From Catenulispora acidiphila DSM 44928 (GTDB taxonomy: Bacteria; Actinomycetota; Actinomycetes; Streptomycetales; Catenulisporaceae): 64,000 bases of DNA. The notes beneath the pieces are model-generated. The model was not told where the DNA came from. It did not search any database and was given only the letters and a program-made list of their open reading frames with translations. The DNA lies in assembly GCF_000024025.1 (NCBI RefSeq), contig NC_013131.1, positions 6,448,001 through 6,512,000 on the forward strand, written 5' to 3'. Shown piece after piece: positions 48,687-55,941 of the stretch (its first letter is position 1; every line of letters starts with the position of its first letter). A program made the translations under genes and the position numbers.

Positions 48687-49268
48687 ATGACCGAGGACGC
48701 CGCGGACCGCCCGGCACCCGACCGGCTGCCGGCCTACGTCGAGCGCTTCGCCAGCGTGCTGACCGACAGCGGCATCCCGCGCATGCCCTCCCGGGTCTTC
48801 GCCGCGCTGATCACCCGCGACGACGGCCGCCTGACCTCCCAGGAACTGTCGGACCTGCTCGACATCTCCCCGGCCGCGGTCTCCGGCGCCATCCGCTACC
48901 TGTCCCAGGTCAACCTGGTCACCCGCGAACGCCAGCCCGGCACCCGCCGCGACCGCTACCGCGTCCTGGACGAGGTCTGGCAGGACGCGCTGTTCGAGCG
49001 CGACACGCTGATGGCGCGCTGGGAGGCGAGCCTGACCGAGGGCGCCGCCGTGGTCGGCGCCGACACCCCGGCCGGCCGCCGGCTGACCGAGTCGGCGCAG
49101 ATGTTCCAGTTCCTGCGCGGGGAGCTGACCGGGATGCTGGAACGCTGGCAGGCGCGGCGCGCGGAGCTGCGTGCTGAGGCGGCGCGGGACGACGCGGGGC
49201 GGGGCGAGCCAGAGCCTGCCGGATCGGGGCTGGCCGAAATCAAGGCTGGCCGAAGCGGGGCGGGCTGA
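48687..49268 (+). CDS. MarR/GbsR-type transcriptional regulator
   Basis: 193 residues. The N-terminal winged helix (LTSQELSDLLDISPAAVSGAIRYLSQVNLVTRERQPGTRRDRY) has the MarR/GbsR pattern, with a C-terminal helical dimerisation region (LRGELTGMLERWQARRAELRAE). It is very likely the local repressor of the divergent ABC exporter. ATG at 48687 directly follows a G-run, so spacing for a ribosome-binding site is poor; the transcript could be leaderless. The last 25 residues run into the 15-bp repeat array and look like repeat-coded extension. Confidence 0.9.
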   Translation: MTEDAADRPAPDRLPAYVERFASVLTDSGIPRMPSRVFAALITRDDGRLTSQELSDLLDISPAAVSGAIRYLSQVNLVTRERQPGTRRDRYRVLDEVWQDALFERDTLMARWEASLTEGAAVVGADTPAGRRLTESAQMFQFLRGELTGMLERWQARRAELRAEAARDDAGRGEPEPAGSGLAEIKAGRSGAG

Positions 49269-49500
49269 ATCAGAGCGCGCTAGATCGGGACGGGCCGCAT
49301 CAAGGCTGGCCGAATCAGGGCGGGCCGAATCAGCGCGGGCCGAAATCAAGGCTGGCCGGATCGGGGCGGGACCAGTCAGGACGCGCCGGATCGGGGCTGG
49401 CCAAAGCGGGGCGCGCCGAATCAGGGCCAACAGAATCAGGGCGGGACCAGTCAGGGCGCGCCGAATCAGGGTCAGCTGAACCGAGGCGACCTGAAGCGCG
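49213..49500. repeat. array of about nineteen degenerate 15-bp repeats
   Basis: The unit is close to CGGGCCGAATCAGGG, with variants such as CTGGCCGAAATCAAG and CGCGCCGGATCGGGG. About nineteen copies run from inside the end of the MarR-type gene through most of the gap to the LysE gene. Unit length 15 keeps every frame open in five-codon steps. Bases 49501-49605 hold no other feature except AGGA before the LysE start. Confidence 0.85.
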
Positions 49501-49605
49501 GCGCCGGCCCGGTCGCGCAGACGGCGGCCTCGGCGAAGACCGAGGGCTGAGACAGCCGCGAAAAGACCGGCCGGCCGGCGAGGGCCGCGTGTCAGGATCG
49601 CGATT

Positions 49606-50241
49606 ATGCCGATAGATCTGCATCTACTGACCCTGTTCGTCCTCACCACCGCCGTCGCCTGTCTGGCACCCGGTCCCGACATGCTGTTCGTGCTGGGTGT
49701 CGGCATGCGCGGCGGTCCTCGCGCGGGCCTGCTGGCCACCACCGGCATCGCCACGTCTGAGGTGATCCATGTGACCGTCGCCGCCGCCGGGCTGACGGCC
49801 TTCTTCGCGGCGGTCCCGGTGGCGTTCACGGCGTTCCGCCTTGGCGGCGGCGCTTATCTGGTCTACCTCGGGGTCCAGGCGATCCGGCACCGCGGCGCCG
49901 AGGACGGTGCACTGTCGGCCGGCGATGCCACGCCGGTCTCGGGGCGTCAGGCGTATCTGCGAGGCCTGCTGACCAACCTGCTGAACCCGAAGATGGTGAC
50001 GTTCAGCGTCGCGTTCCTGCCGCAGTTCGTGGACCCGCGGCTGGGCTGGCTGCCGGTGCAATTCGCGGTGCTCGGCGCGGTGCTGATCGTGATCGAGTTC
50101 CTGGTGGACGGCACGGTCGGGATGCTCGCCGGACGTATCGGCGGCTGGCTGGCGCACCGGCGCGCGGCCCGGCGCCGGATCGACGTGGCCACCGGCGGGC
50201 TGTTCATCGGGCTGGGAGTGCGGCTGGCGGTCGAGCGGTAG
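49606..50241 (+). CDS. LysE-family amino acid exporter (RhtB-like)
   Basis: 211 residues with about six membrane helices and the family start LHLLTLFVLTTAVACLAPGPDMLFVLGVGMRGGPRAGL. The block LLTNLLNPKMVTFSVAFLPQFVDP is typical of LysE/RhtB/ArgO exporters, which expel amino acids or homoserine lactones. The substrate is unknown. ATG at 49606 with AGGA upstream. Alone, with the repeat array before it. Confidence 0.92.
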   Translation: MPIDLHLLTLFVLTTAVACLAPGPDMLFVLGVGMRGGPRAGLLATTGIATSEVIHVTVAAAGLTAFFAAVPVAFTAFRLGGGAYLVYLGVQAIRHRGAEDGALSAGDATPVSGRQAYLRGLLTNLLNPKMVTFSVAFLPQFVDPRLGWLPVQFAVLGAVLIVIEFLVDGTVGMLAGRIGGWLAHRRAARRRIDVATGGLFIGLGVRLAVER

Positions 50242-50326
50242 GGCTCGCTCGCACTCGCCTCACCCACGTCACCGTCTCACCCGCGTGACGTCTCATCCGC
50301 GTCACCGCGTCACCGCATCACCGGCC

Positions 50327-51001
50327 TCAGACCCGGATGCTCCGCGGCAGCTCCGAGTCCGCGACGTACCCGATCCCGCGCACCGTCCGGATCAGGTCCG
50401 GCACGCCGAGCTTGGCGCGCAGCGTCGCGATGTGGACCTCCAGTGTGCGGTTCGCCGACTTCTCGGTGGTGTGCCACACCTTCCGCAGTATCAGCTCCCG
50501 GCACAGCACCGCGCCCGGCGTGCTCGCCAGCAGGTGCAGCAAGTCGAACTCCTTGCGGGTGAGCACCACCGGCTGGCCGTGCACGTTGACCCGGCGCTCC
50601 TCGGCGTCCACCACCACCGGGCCGACGCCCAGGTGGTCGGGGCGCTCGGTCGGCGTGCGCACCGCGGCGCGGATGCGGGTCGACAGCTCGGTGAGGCCGT
50701 AGGGCTTCACCACGAAGTCGTCCACGCCGATCCGCCGGCCCTCGATCCACAGGCCGCGGTCGGCGCGCGCGGTGATCGCCACCAGTGCGGCCTCGGTCTG
50801 GCGGCGGATGCGCTCGCACAGGGCCAGCGCCTCCTCGTCCAGCAGCCCGAGGTCCAGCAGGACCGCGTGCGGCGAGAACGCCGCCATGCCCGGAAGGTCG
50901 TCGGCACGCAGCCGCCGGACCGCGAACCCGTCTAGGCGCAACGCGTTGTCCAACGCCGGTTGCACCCGGTCGTCTCTTCGGCCGGCCACTACTAGCCTCA
51001 T
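50327..51001 (-). CDS. orphan OmpR-type response regulator
   Basis: 224 residues. The N-terminal receiver (about 1-115) has the phospho-acceptor Asp in AVLLDLGLLDEEA and the Lys in VVKPYGLTE, though the usual acidic pair after the first strand is not present (VVAGRRDDR instead). The C-terminal winged helix (about 125-222) is of standard OmpR/PhoB form: LTRKEFDLLHLLASTPG, REL..KVWH, RTLEVHIATLRAKL and IRTVRGIGY. No histidine kinase is adjacent. ATG at 51001 has GAGGTGA upstream. Confidence 0.92.
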   Translation of the reverse strand: MRLVVAGRRDDRVQPALDNALRLDGFAVRRLRADDLPGMAAFSPHAVLLDLGLLDEEALALCERIRRQTEAALVAITARADRGLWIEGRRIGVDDFVVKPYGLTELSTRIRAAVRTPTERPDHLGVGPVVVDAEERRVNVHGQPVVLTRKEFDLLHLLASTPGAVLCRELILRKVWHTTEKSANRTLEVHIATLRAKLGVPDLIRTVRGIGYVADSELPRSIRV

Positions 51002-51369
51002 CGCCTGTCACCTCACAGCGCTGTCAACGCGCCCGTTTCGCACAAAAACAGGGTAATTCGTTAATAATGTTTGCCAGGGTTCTGCCATTCTGCTCACCCA
51101 GCGTGCCGGAAGGCAATACCGCGCGTGTGGGTTTTCTCAATACGACCTCAAGTCGGAATACTCCACCGGGGGTGGAAGAATACTGAGAGTAAGGACCGCG
51201 CCGGGACACCCGTGCGAGGTCAAGCACGACATTCAGGCATCGGACCGGCCACAGACCGCAGAGACGGCAGAGTGTGGAGGATCAGACGAATACGCCGAAT
51301 GCATGACCCCGCGCTGCGCCACGCGGTGCGGAAGCAGGATTCGGCGGCGGCGTCGGCGAGGGTGGCGGC
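51002..51369. other. intergenic region, divergent promoters
   Basis: The first 60 bases are AT-rich (TTCGTTAATAATG) and probably contain the regulator's promoter. A small TCCACC-GGG-GGTGGA hairpin lies near 51160. No coding frame with a convincing start was found. Confidence 0.4.
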
Positions 51370-51783
51370 ATGATCGTCGACGGCTCGTACACGGCATGGG
51401 TGCGGCCCACGCGCCGGGTCCACTTCGCCCTGTCCCTCGGGATGACCCTCACCGGCGCCATCCTCATCGCGGCCGGCGCCGCCGGCGGTTCGGGCGCGGC
51501 ACGACCGGCGCCGCTGATCGGACGGACCGCGGACAGCTTCGTGAGTGGCGACAACGGAGCGTCGGGCAGCCAGGTTCCGGCGGCGCCGCTGCTGCCCGTT
51601 GCTCCGCCACAGGTCAAGACCCCGCCGCACCCGGTGGCGAAGCCGCACCCGAAGTCGCGCCCGCATCCGCACCACACGATGTCGACGCCGACGCGCCCCG
51701 CTGAGCTTCTCCGTCCGGCTGCGCCGCCGGTGCGCTCCGTGCCCTCCTCGGCAGAACCGCGGCCTCACCGGCTCAATCACTGA
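51370..51783 (+). CDS. small membrane-anchored Pro/His-rich protein, hypothetical
   Basis: 137 residues: a short N-terminus, one hydrophobic helix (ALSLGMTLTGAILIAAGAAGG) and then a Pro/Ala/His/Arg-rich tail that looks unstructured. It may be a signal-anchored surface protein. GTGG/GAGGG sequences before ATG at 51370 give weak ribosome-binding support. The codon use is acceptable but the composition is low-complexity, so I am not sure. It ends 36 bases before the BlaI-type gene. Confidence 0.5.
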   Translation: MIVDGSYTAWVRPTRRVHFALSLGMTLTGAILIAAGAAGGSGAARPAPLIGRTADSFVSGDNGASGSQVPAAPLLPVAPPQVKTPPHPVAKPHPKSRPHPHHTMSTPTRPAELLRPAAPPVRSVPSSAEPRPHRLNH

Positions 51784-51806
51784 TTCCGGCGCCGACCAGC
51801 CTGGTC

Positions 51807-51812
51807 TAGGCT
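51807..51812 (+). promoter_or_regulatory. -10 box for a leaderless blaI-type transcript
   Basis: TAGGCT ends eight bases before the GTG of the BlaI-type gene, so transcription should start at the start codon. No good -35 was found. Confidence 0.5.
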
Positions 51813-51819
51813 AACGGCC

Positions 51820-52221
51820 GTGGCGATGCGACAACTGGGGGATCTGGAAGCGGCGGTCATGGACCGCATATGGCGGCGCAACCGCCCGGTGCTGGTGCGC
51901 GACATCCTCGACGACCTGAACACCGACCGTTCCCTCGCCTACACCACGGTCATGACGGTCATGGACAAGCTGCACCGCAAGGGGTGGCTGCGCCGTCAGC
52001 CGCAGGGGCGGGCGTACGTCTATGAGGCGGTCGCCTCGCGCGAGTCGTACACCGCGCGGCTGATGCGGGACGCCTGGGCGACCAGCGACAACCAGGCGGT
52101 GGCGTTCGTCCACTTCCTGGAGCAGCTGTCCGACGAGGAAGCCAAGGCGCTGCGCGCGGCGCTCGAGATCTGCCCACCGGCGTCGCCCCACCCGGCTCCG
52201 GAGGAAGAGCGGATGCAGTGA
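51820..52221 (+). CDS. BlaI/MecI-family repressor
   Basis: 133 residues with the BlaI winged helix: LGDLEAAVMDRIWRRNRPVLVRDILDDL, YTTVMTVMDKLHRKGWL and the long helix with FVHFLEQLSDEEAKALRAAL. Such repressors are cleaved or released when the partner M56 membrane peptidase senses a signal. GTG at 51820 (in-frame ATG at 51826) seems leaderless from the -10 position. It overlaps the next gene by GTGA. No beta-lactamase gene is near, so the target is probably something else. Confidence 0.95.
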   Translation: MAMRQLGDLEAAVMDRIWRRNRPVLVRDILDDLNTDRSLAYTTVMTVMDKLHRKGWLRRQPQGRAYVYEAVASRESYTARLMRDAWATSDNQAVAFVHFLEQLSDEEAKALRAALEICPPASPHPAPEEERMQ

Positions 52222-53234
52222 CGGCCGTGCTCCTCCTGGTCGTCTACGCTCTGGCTGTGGCGGTCCTCGCCCCACCGTTGCTGGCCCGGCACTGGCCGTC
52301 GGACCGTGCTCCGCGTCTGACGGTGACGCTGCTGCAGATCCTGACCTGCTCGTTCCTGCTGGCCACCGTCGGCGCCGGGCTCGCGCTGGCGTTCACGCTG
52401 GTCGAAGGACTCTCCGAACTGTCGCCGGCCCTGGACTCCTGCGCCGACCAGCTCCCGGTCACCGACCACGGCTCCCTCGGTACGGCCCTGGGCCACCTCG
52501 GCTGGATCTCCGCGGTCCTGCTCTCGGCCCGCCTGCTCTACTGCCTGACCGCCACCTTCGGCACCGCGCACCGCCGCCGCCGCGAGCACAGCCAGATGCT
52601 CCGCATGCTCGCCAAGCGCGACGACGACCTCGGCGTCCTGGTCCTGGACCACCCGTCCCCGGCCTGCTACTGCCTCCCCGACGACGTGGTGATCACCACC
52701 GGCGCCCTGGAACGCCTGAGCGCGAAGCAGCTGGAGGCGGTCCTGCTCCACGAGCGCGCCCACATGTCCGGCCGCCACCACCTGATCATCGCCCTGGCCA
52801 CCGCCATCCGCCGCACCATGCCGCACATCAAGCTCCTGGCCTACGCCGAACGCGAAACCCGCCGCCTGGTCGAACTCATCGCCGACGACGCCGCCGTGGC
52901 CCGCACCGGCGCCCCCACCGTCGCCGCAGCCCTCGCCGTCATTGGCACAGCCCACGCCGAAGACGCACCCCCGGAGTACAACCCGGTCCCCGAAACCGCC
53001 CTCGCCATCGACTCCTCCCCCACCCTCCGCCGCATCCGCCGCCTCCTGCGCCTCGACCAAACCCTGACCCGCCGCACCCACGCCCTGGTCATCGCCGCGA
53101 CAACCGCAGCCACGGTGTTACCGGTCGCGCTCCTGGCAGTCTCCGGCGCGACCCTCTTCCGCCCCTGCCCCCCGGATCTGGACAGCGGCTGGTCGCCGGC
53201 GGTGGTGATGTCGGTGGCCGCGGACGGGAGTTAG
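52218..53234 (+). CDS. M56-family (BlaR1-like) membrane metallopeptidase
   Basis: 338 residues with about four membrane helices and the zinc motif HERAH in LLHERAHMSGRHHL, followed by the expected Glu-containing helix (RLVELIADDAAV). It lacks the extracellular penicillin-binding sensor of BlaR1/MecR1, as in most actinobacterial M56 proteins. It is coupled to the BlaI-type gene by a GTGA overlap and probably relieves its repression by proteolysis. The signal is unknown. Confidence 0.93.
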   Translation: MTAVLLLVVYALAVAVLAPPLLARHWPSDRAPRLTVTLLQILTCSFLLATVGAGLALAFTLVEGLSELSPALDSCADQLPVTDHGSLGTALGHLGWISAVLLSARLLYCLTATFGTAHRRRREHSQMLRMLAKRDDDLGVLVLDHPSPACYCLPDDVVITTGALERLSAKQLEAVLLHERAHMSGRHHLIIALATAIRRTMPHIKLLAYAERETRRLVELIADDAAVARTGAPTVAAALAVIGTAHAEDAPPEYNPVPETALAIDSSPTLRRIRRLLRLDQTLTRRTHALVIAATTAATVLPVALLAVSGATLFRPCPPDLDSGWSPAVVMSVAADGS

Positions 53235-53530
53235 TGCCGTGGCAGGATCAGCACGTGGTTGGTGATGAACAGCCGGATCTCGGGGAGATCGAGGCTCGGT
53301 TCATCGCGGTGGTCGAAGGTCGACTGAGTCGGGACGACGCCGACCGGTGGGCCGCGCGCTGGTTGTTCGATGACACCCTGGCCTGGGACGCGACGGAGTG
53401 CTGGGCGCTGGGCCTGCTGGCGGGCATCGATCTGCGACACGGCCCAGCCGGTGACTTCCTGCACGATGATTCCCAGGTTCGGGCGTGGCTTCAGGAACTG
53501 CGGGAACGCAGCAACAAACGATCTGGCTGA
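53234..53530 (+). CDS. small acidic protein of unknown function
   Basis: 98 residues from GTG 53234, whose G is also the last base of the preceding TAG stop (TAGTG), so it is translationally coupled to the M56 gene. The body includes ARFIAVVEGRLSRDDADRWAARW, TECWALGLLAGIDLRHG and WLQELRERSNK. It is acidic and soluble. I do not recognise it; proteins of this size and Trp pattern are common in Streptomyces without known function. It ends just before a strong terminator. Confidence 0.7.
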   Translation: MPWQDQHVVGDEQPDLGEIEARFIAVVEGRLSRDDADRWAARWLFDDTLAWDATECWALGLLAGIDLRHGPAGDFLHDDSQVRAWLQELRERSNKRSG

Positions 53531-53536
53531 TCATCA

Positions 53537-53568
53537 GGCAGCGTAGCCCGGGCTACGCTGCCGTTTTT
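53537..53568 (+). terminator. rho-independent terminator
   Basis: A 26-base perfect palindrome (13-bp arms, 53537-53562) followed by G and TTTTT. It ends the blaI-M56 operon. Confidence 0.93.
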
Positions 53569-53608
53569 CAGCGTGGTGCGCGTTCCTGGTCATCCTGGGG
53601 CCCGTTAT

Positions 53609-54502
53609 CTACTCCCCCACCCTCGCGACGATCTCCACCGCCAGCTCGCCCAGGAGGCTGCTGTTAGCGAGCATCTCGATGGCGGCGATGCGGCCGTTGA
53701 CGATGGTGAAGTCGAAGACCACCTTGGGCGTGCCGGCGACGGCCCAGATCAGGGAGGGGGTGCCGTCGATGAGGGCGAGCTGGGCGGCCTGGGCGCGGCC
53801 GGAGAACTGCTTGGCGACGCCGCCCGCGCCGCGGACTTCGGCGGTGGCGCCGAAGGCGACGGCTGTCGGGTCGCCGCGGAGGACGACGTCGGGGTCCAGG
53901 AGCTTCAGCAGGCCGGCGAAGTCGCCGCCGCGTGATGCCTTCAGGAAGGCGCTCACGACCTCGCGCTGGCGTCCGCGGTCCGCGTCGGACGCCTCGCCTT
54001 GGCCCTGGACGCGGCGGCGGGCTCGGCTGGCGAGTTGGCGGACGGCTGCCGGGGATTTGCCGACGATGGGTGAGATCTCCTCGAAGGGGACTGCGAACAT
54101 GTCGTGCAGGACGAACGAGAGGCGCTCGGCCGGGCTCAGGGTGTCCATCACGACCAGCAGTGCCAGGCCGACGGAGTCCGACAGCTCGGCGGCCAGTTCC
54201 GGGTCGGCCATCGCGTCGCGCTCCGTGGCCTCGACGGCCTCGACGCCGGCCGGGCCCTCGAGGTCCTCCTCGCCGTGGTTGCGGCGGGCGCGCAGGACGT
54301 CCAGGCAGACCCGGCCGGTCACCGTCGTGAGCCAGCCGGCCAGGTTCTCCACCTCGGCGACGTCCGACCGGTTCAGCCGCAGGTACGCCTCCTGCACGGC
54401 GTCGTCCGCCTCGGCCAGCGACCCGAGCATGCGGTACGCCACCGCCTTCAGGTGCGGGCGCTGGGTCTGGAAGAACTGGGCGAGCTGATCAGCGTCGGTC
54501 AT
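53609..54502 (-). CDS. ECF41/SigJ-type sigma factor with SnoaL-like C-terminus
   Basis: 297 residues. Region 2 (FFQTQRPHLKAVAYRMLGSLAEADDAVQEAYLRL, WLTTVTGRVCLDVLRARR) and region 4 (LSPAERLSFVLHDMFAVPFEEISPIVGKSPAAVRQLASRARRRV) are clear. The C-terminal 110 residues are the SnoaL/NTF2-like fold found in ECF41 sigma factors, where this domain replaces an anti-sigma factor and tunes activity. ATG at 54502. It follows an MFS exporter by 23 bases, so the exporter and sigma factor are probably one transcript; the sigma factor may regulate its own operon. Confidence 0.93.
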   Translation of the reverse strand: MTDADQLAQFFQTQRPHLKAVAYRMLGSLAEADDAVQEAYLRLNRSDVAEVENLAGWLTTVTGRVCLDVLRARRNHGEEDLEGPAGVEAVEATERDAMADPELAAELSDSVGLALLVVMDTLSPAERLSFVLHDMFAVPFEEISPIVGKSPAAVRQLASRARRRVQGQGEASDADRGRQREVVSAFLKASRGGDFAGLLKLLDPDVVLRGDPTAVAFGATAEVRGAGGVAKQFSGRAQAAQLALIDGTPSLIWAVAGTPKVVFDFTIVNGRIAAIEMLANSSLLGELAVEIVARVGE

Positions 54503-54525
54503 GGCTTCACATTCTGCGGACGGAC

Positions 54526-55857
54526 TCAGGCGGTCACCACTTTGACGTCCGCATTCGCGGGAATGTGACAGCCGTCAGGAGCGGATGGATCACGATCATG
54601 GATACCACCGGCACCATCGGCACCACCAGACCCCGAGACGATCTCCGTGCCACCGGAAAGTCCGATACCGGACTCGCGCAGCAGCACCCCGGCCGCCAAC
54701 GCCGCCGCCACACTCAGCACCCCCGTCACCGCGAACCCCCACCGGCTGTCGGTGTGGTCCGTGAGCTCCGCGACCCCCAGCATCACCACCACCGTGGCCG
54801 CCAGCCCCGCGCCGTTCGCCAGCCCGAACACCCGCCCCACGTGCGCCTCGTCCACGCTCGTCATCACCAGCGAGCGCGAAGCGATCCGTGCCGTCCCGAA
54901 CGTGAACGCCCCGATCGCCACCCCCGCCATCAGAAAACCCGGCCCGAACTGCGGCTGCAAAACGAACACCGCATTGCACGCCAGGAACCCGACCACCGCG
55001 ATCCGCAGATCCCCGAACCGCCGCCCCACCACCTTGTAGAACGCGGTCGCCGCCAAGAACCCCAAGCTCCCGACCGCATCGACGAGCCCGAACAACCCCG
55101 CCCCGCGCCCCCACTCCCCCATGACCAGCTTCGGCAGCAGCGCGTTGAACACGGTCACGACCACGCTGCCCTGCGCGTACAGCAGGATCAGCCGCCCGAG
55201 CGGGACTCGCCGGGAAGGAGCAGAACCAGAAACCCCAACCCCCGCAACCGAATCCGCGCCCGTCTCTACCTCCAGCCGCACCGGACGCCGCCCCACCGCG
55301 ACCACCAAAGCCGCCGACACCACGAACGTCCCAGCGTTGAAGACCAGCAGCGGCGACGCCCCCAACCGCTGCACCAGCAGCCCACCCACCGTCGCCGACA
55401 GCAACATCCCACCCTGCGTCGCCATCTCATACGTGGCGTTGAACCGCCGCACCTGAGAAGCCCGCACCCGCTCCTTGATCATCGCGTTGCTCACGGGAAA
55501 GAAGAGCGCCGCCACCACCGCCAACGCGAAGTTCGCCGCGTACACCCCCGGAGCCGTCGCTCCCCCGAGCGTCAGCCACACCGGCAGCGCCAACGCCAGC
55601 ACCGCCGACGTCAGATCGCACCCGATCCACAACCGGCGCCGATCATGCCGGTCGGCCAACCGCCCGAAATACGGCGAGAGCACCGCCTGCGGCACCGCCA
55701 CCGCGACGAACAACAACCCGACCGACACCATCGTCTTGTCGTTCCGGATCATCAACAACGCCCCAGCGATCAGCTGCACGTTGTTGCCCAAAGCGGTGAC
55801 GAACGCAGCCGGCACGAGCAACCGCTCGGCCCGCCGGGTAGCACTAGCGAAGTCCAT
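54526..55857 (-). CDS. MFS transporter
   Basis: 443 residues with about twelve membrane helices in two halves: LLVPAAFVTALGNNVQLIAGALL, GLLFVAVAVPQAVLSPYFGRLADRHDRRRL (MFS motif A), and DAVGSLGFLAATAFYKVVGRR in the middle. It is the drug-exporter-like type. The C-terminal 40 residues after the last helix are Gly/Ser/Asp-rich and cytoplasmic. Start ATG at 55857 is chosen; the frame is open to 55890 upstream. Paired with the sigma factor gene downstream. Confidence 0.9.
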   Translation of the reverse strand: MDFASATRRAERLLVPAAFVTALGNNVQLIAGALLMIRNDKTMVSVGLLFVAVAVPQAVLSPYFGRLADRHDRRRLWIGCDLTSAVLALALPVWLTLGGATAPGVYAANFALAVVAALFFPVSNAMIKERVRASQVRRFNATYEMATQGGMLLSATVGGLLVQRLGASPLLVFNAGTFVVSAALVVAVGRRPVRLEVETGADSVAGVGVSGSAPSRRVPLGRLILLYAQGSVVVTVFNALLPKLVMGEWGRGAGLFGLVDAVGSLGFLAATAFYKVVGRRFGDLRIAVVGFLACNAVFVLQPQFGPGFLMAGVAIGAFTFGTARIASRSLVMTSVDEAHVGRVFGLANGAGLAATVVVMLGVAELTDHTDSRWGFAVTGVLSVAAALAAGVLLRESGIGLSGGTEIVSGSGGADGAGGIHDRDPSAPDGCHIPANADVKVVTA

Positions 55858-55941
55858 ACGCCCCAGTGTCAGGACCATCACTGACATCAACTGTCAGCGA
55901 TAGAAATCCGAAAACGAAGCGCCTCACCGCAACCGGCGGAA

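Noticed and set aside
49171-49479. Plus-strand ORF through the 15-bp repeat array
   Set aside because: It starts inside the MarR-type gene in another frame and is fully repeat-coded; frames stay open because the period is five codons.
49213-49500. CRISPR array
   Set aside because: The 15-bp units have no spacers and are too degenerate; no cas genes in the window.
52218-53234. Beta-lactam sensor BlaR1
   Set aside because: The extracellular penicillin-binding domain is absent; only the M56 peptidase part is present.
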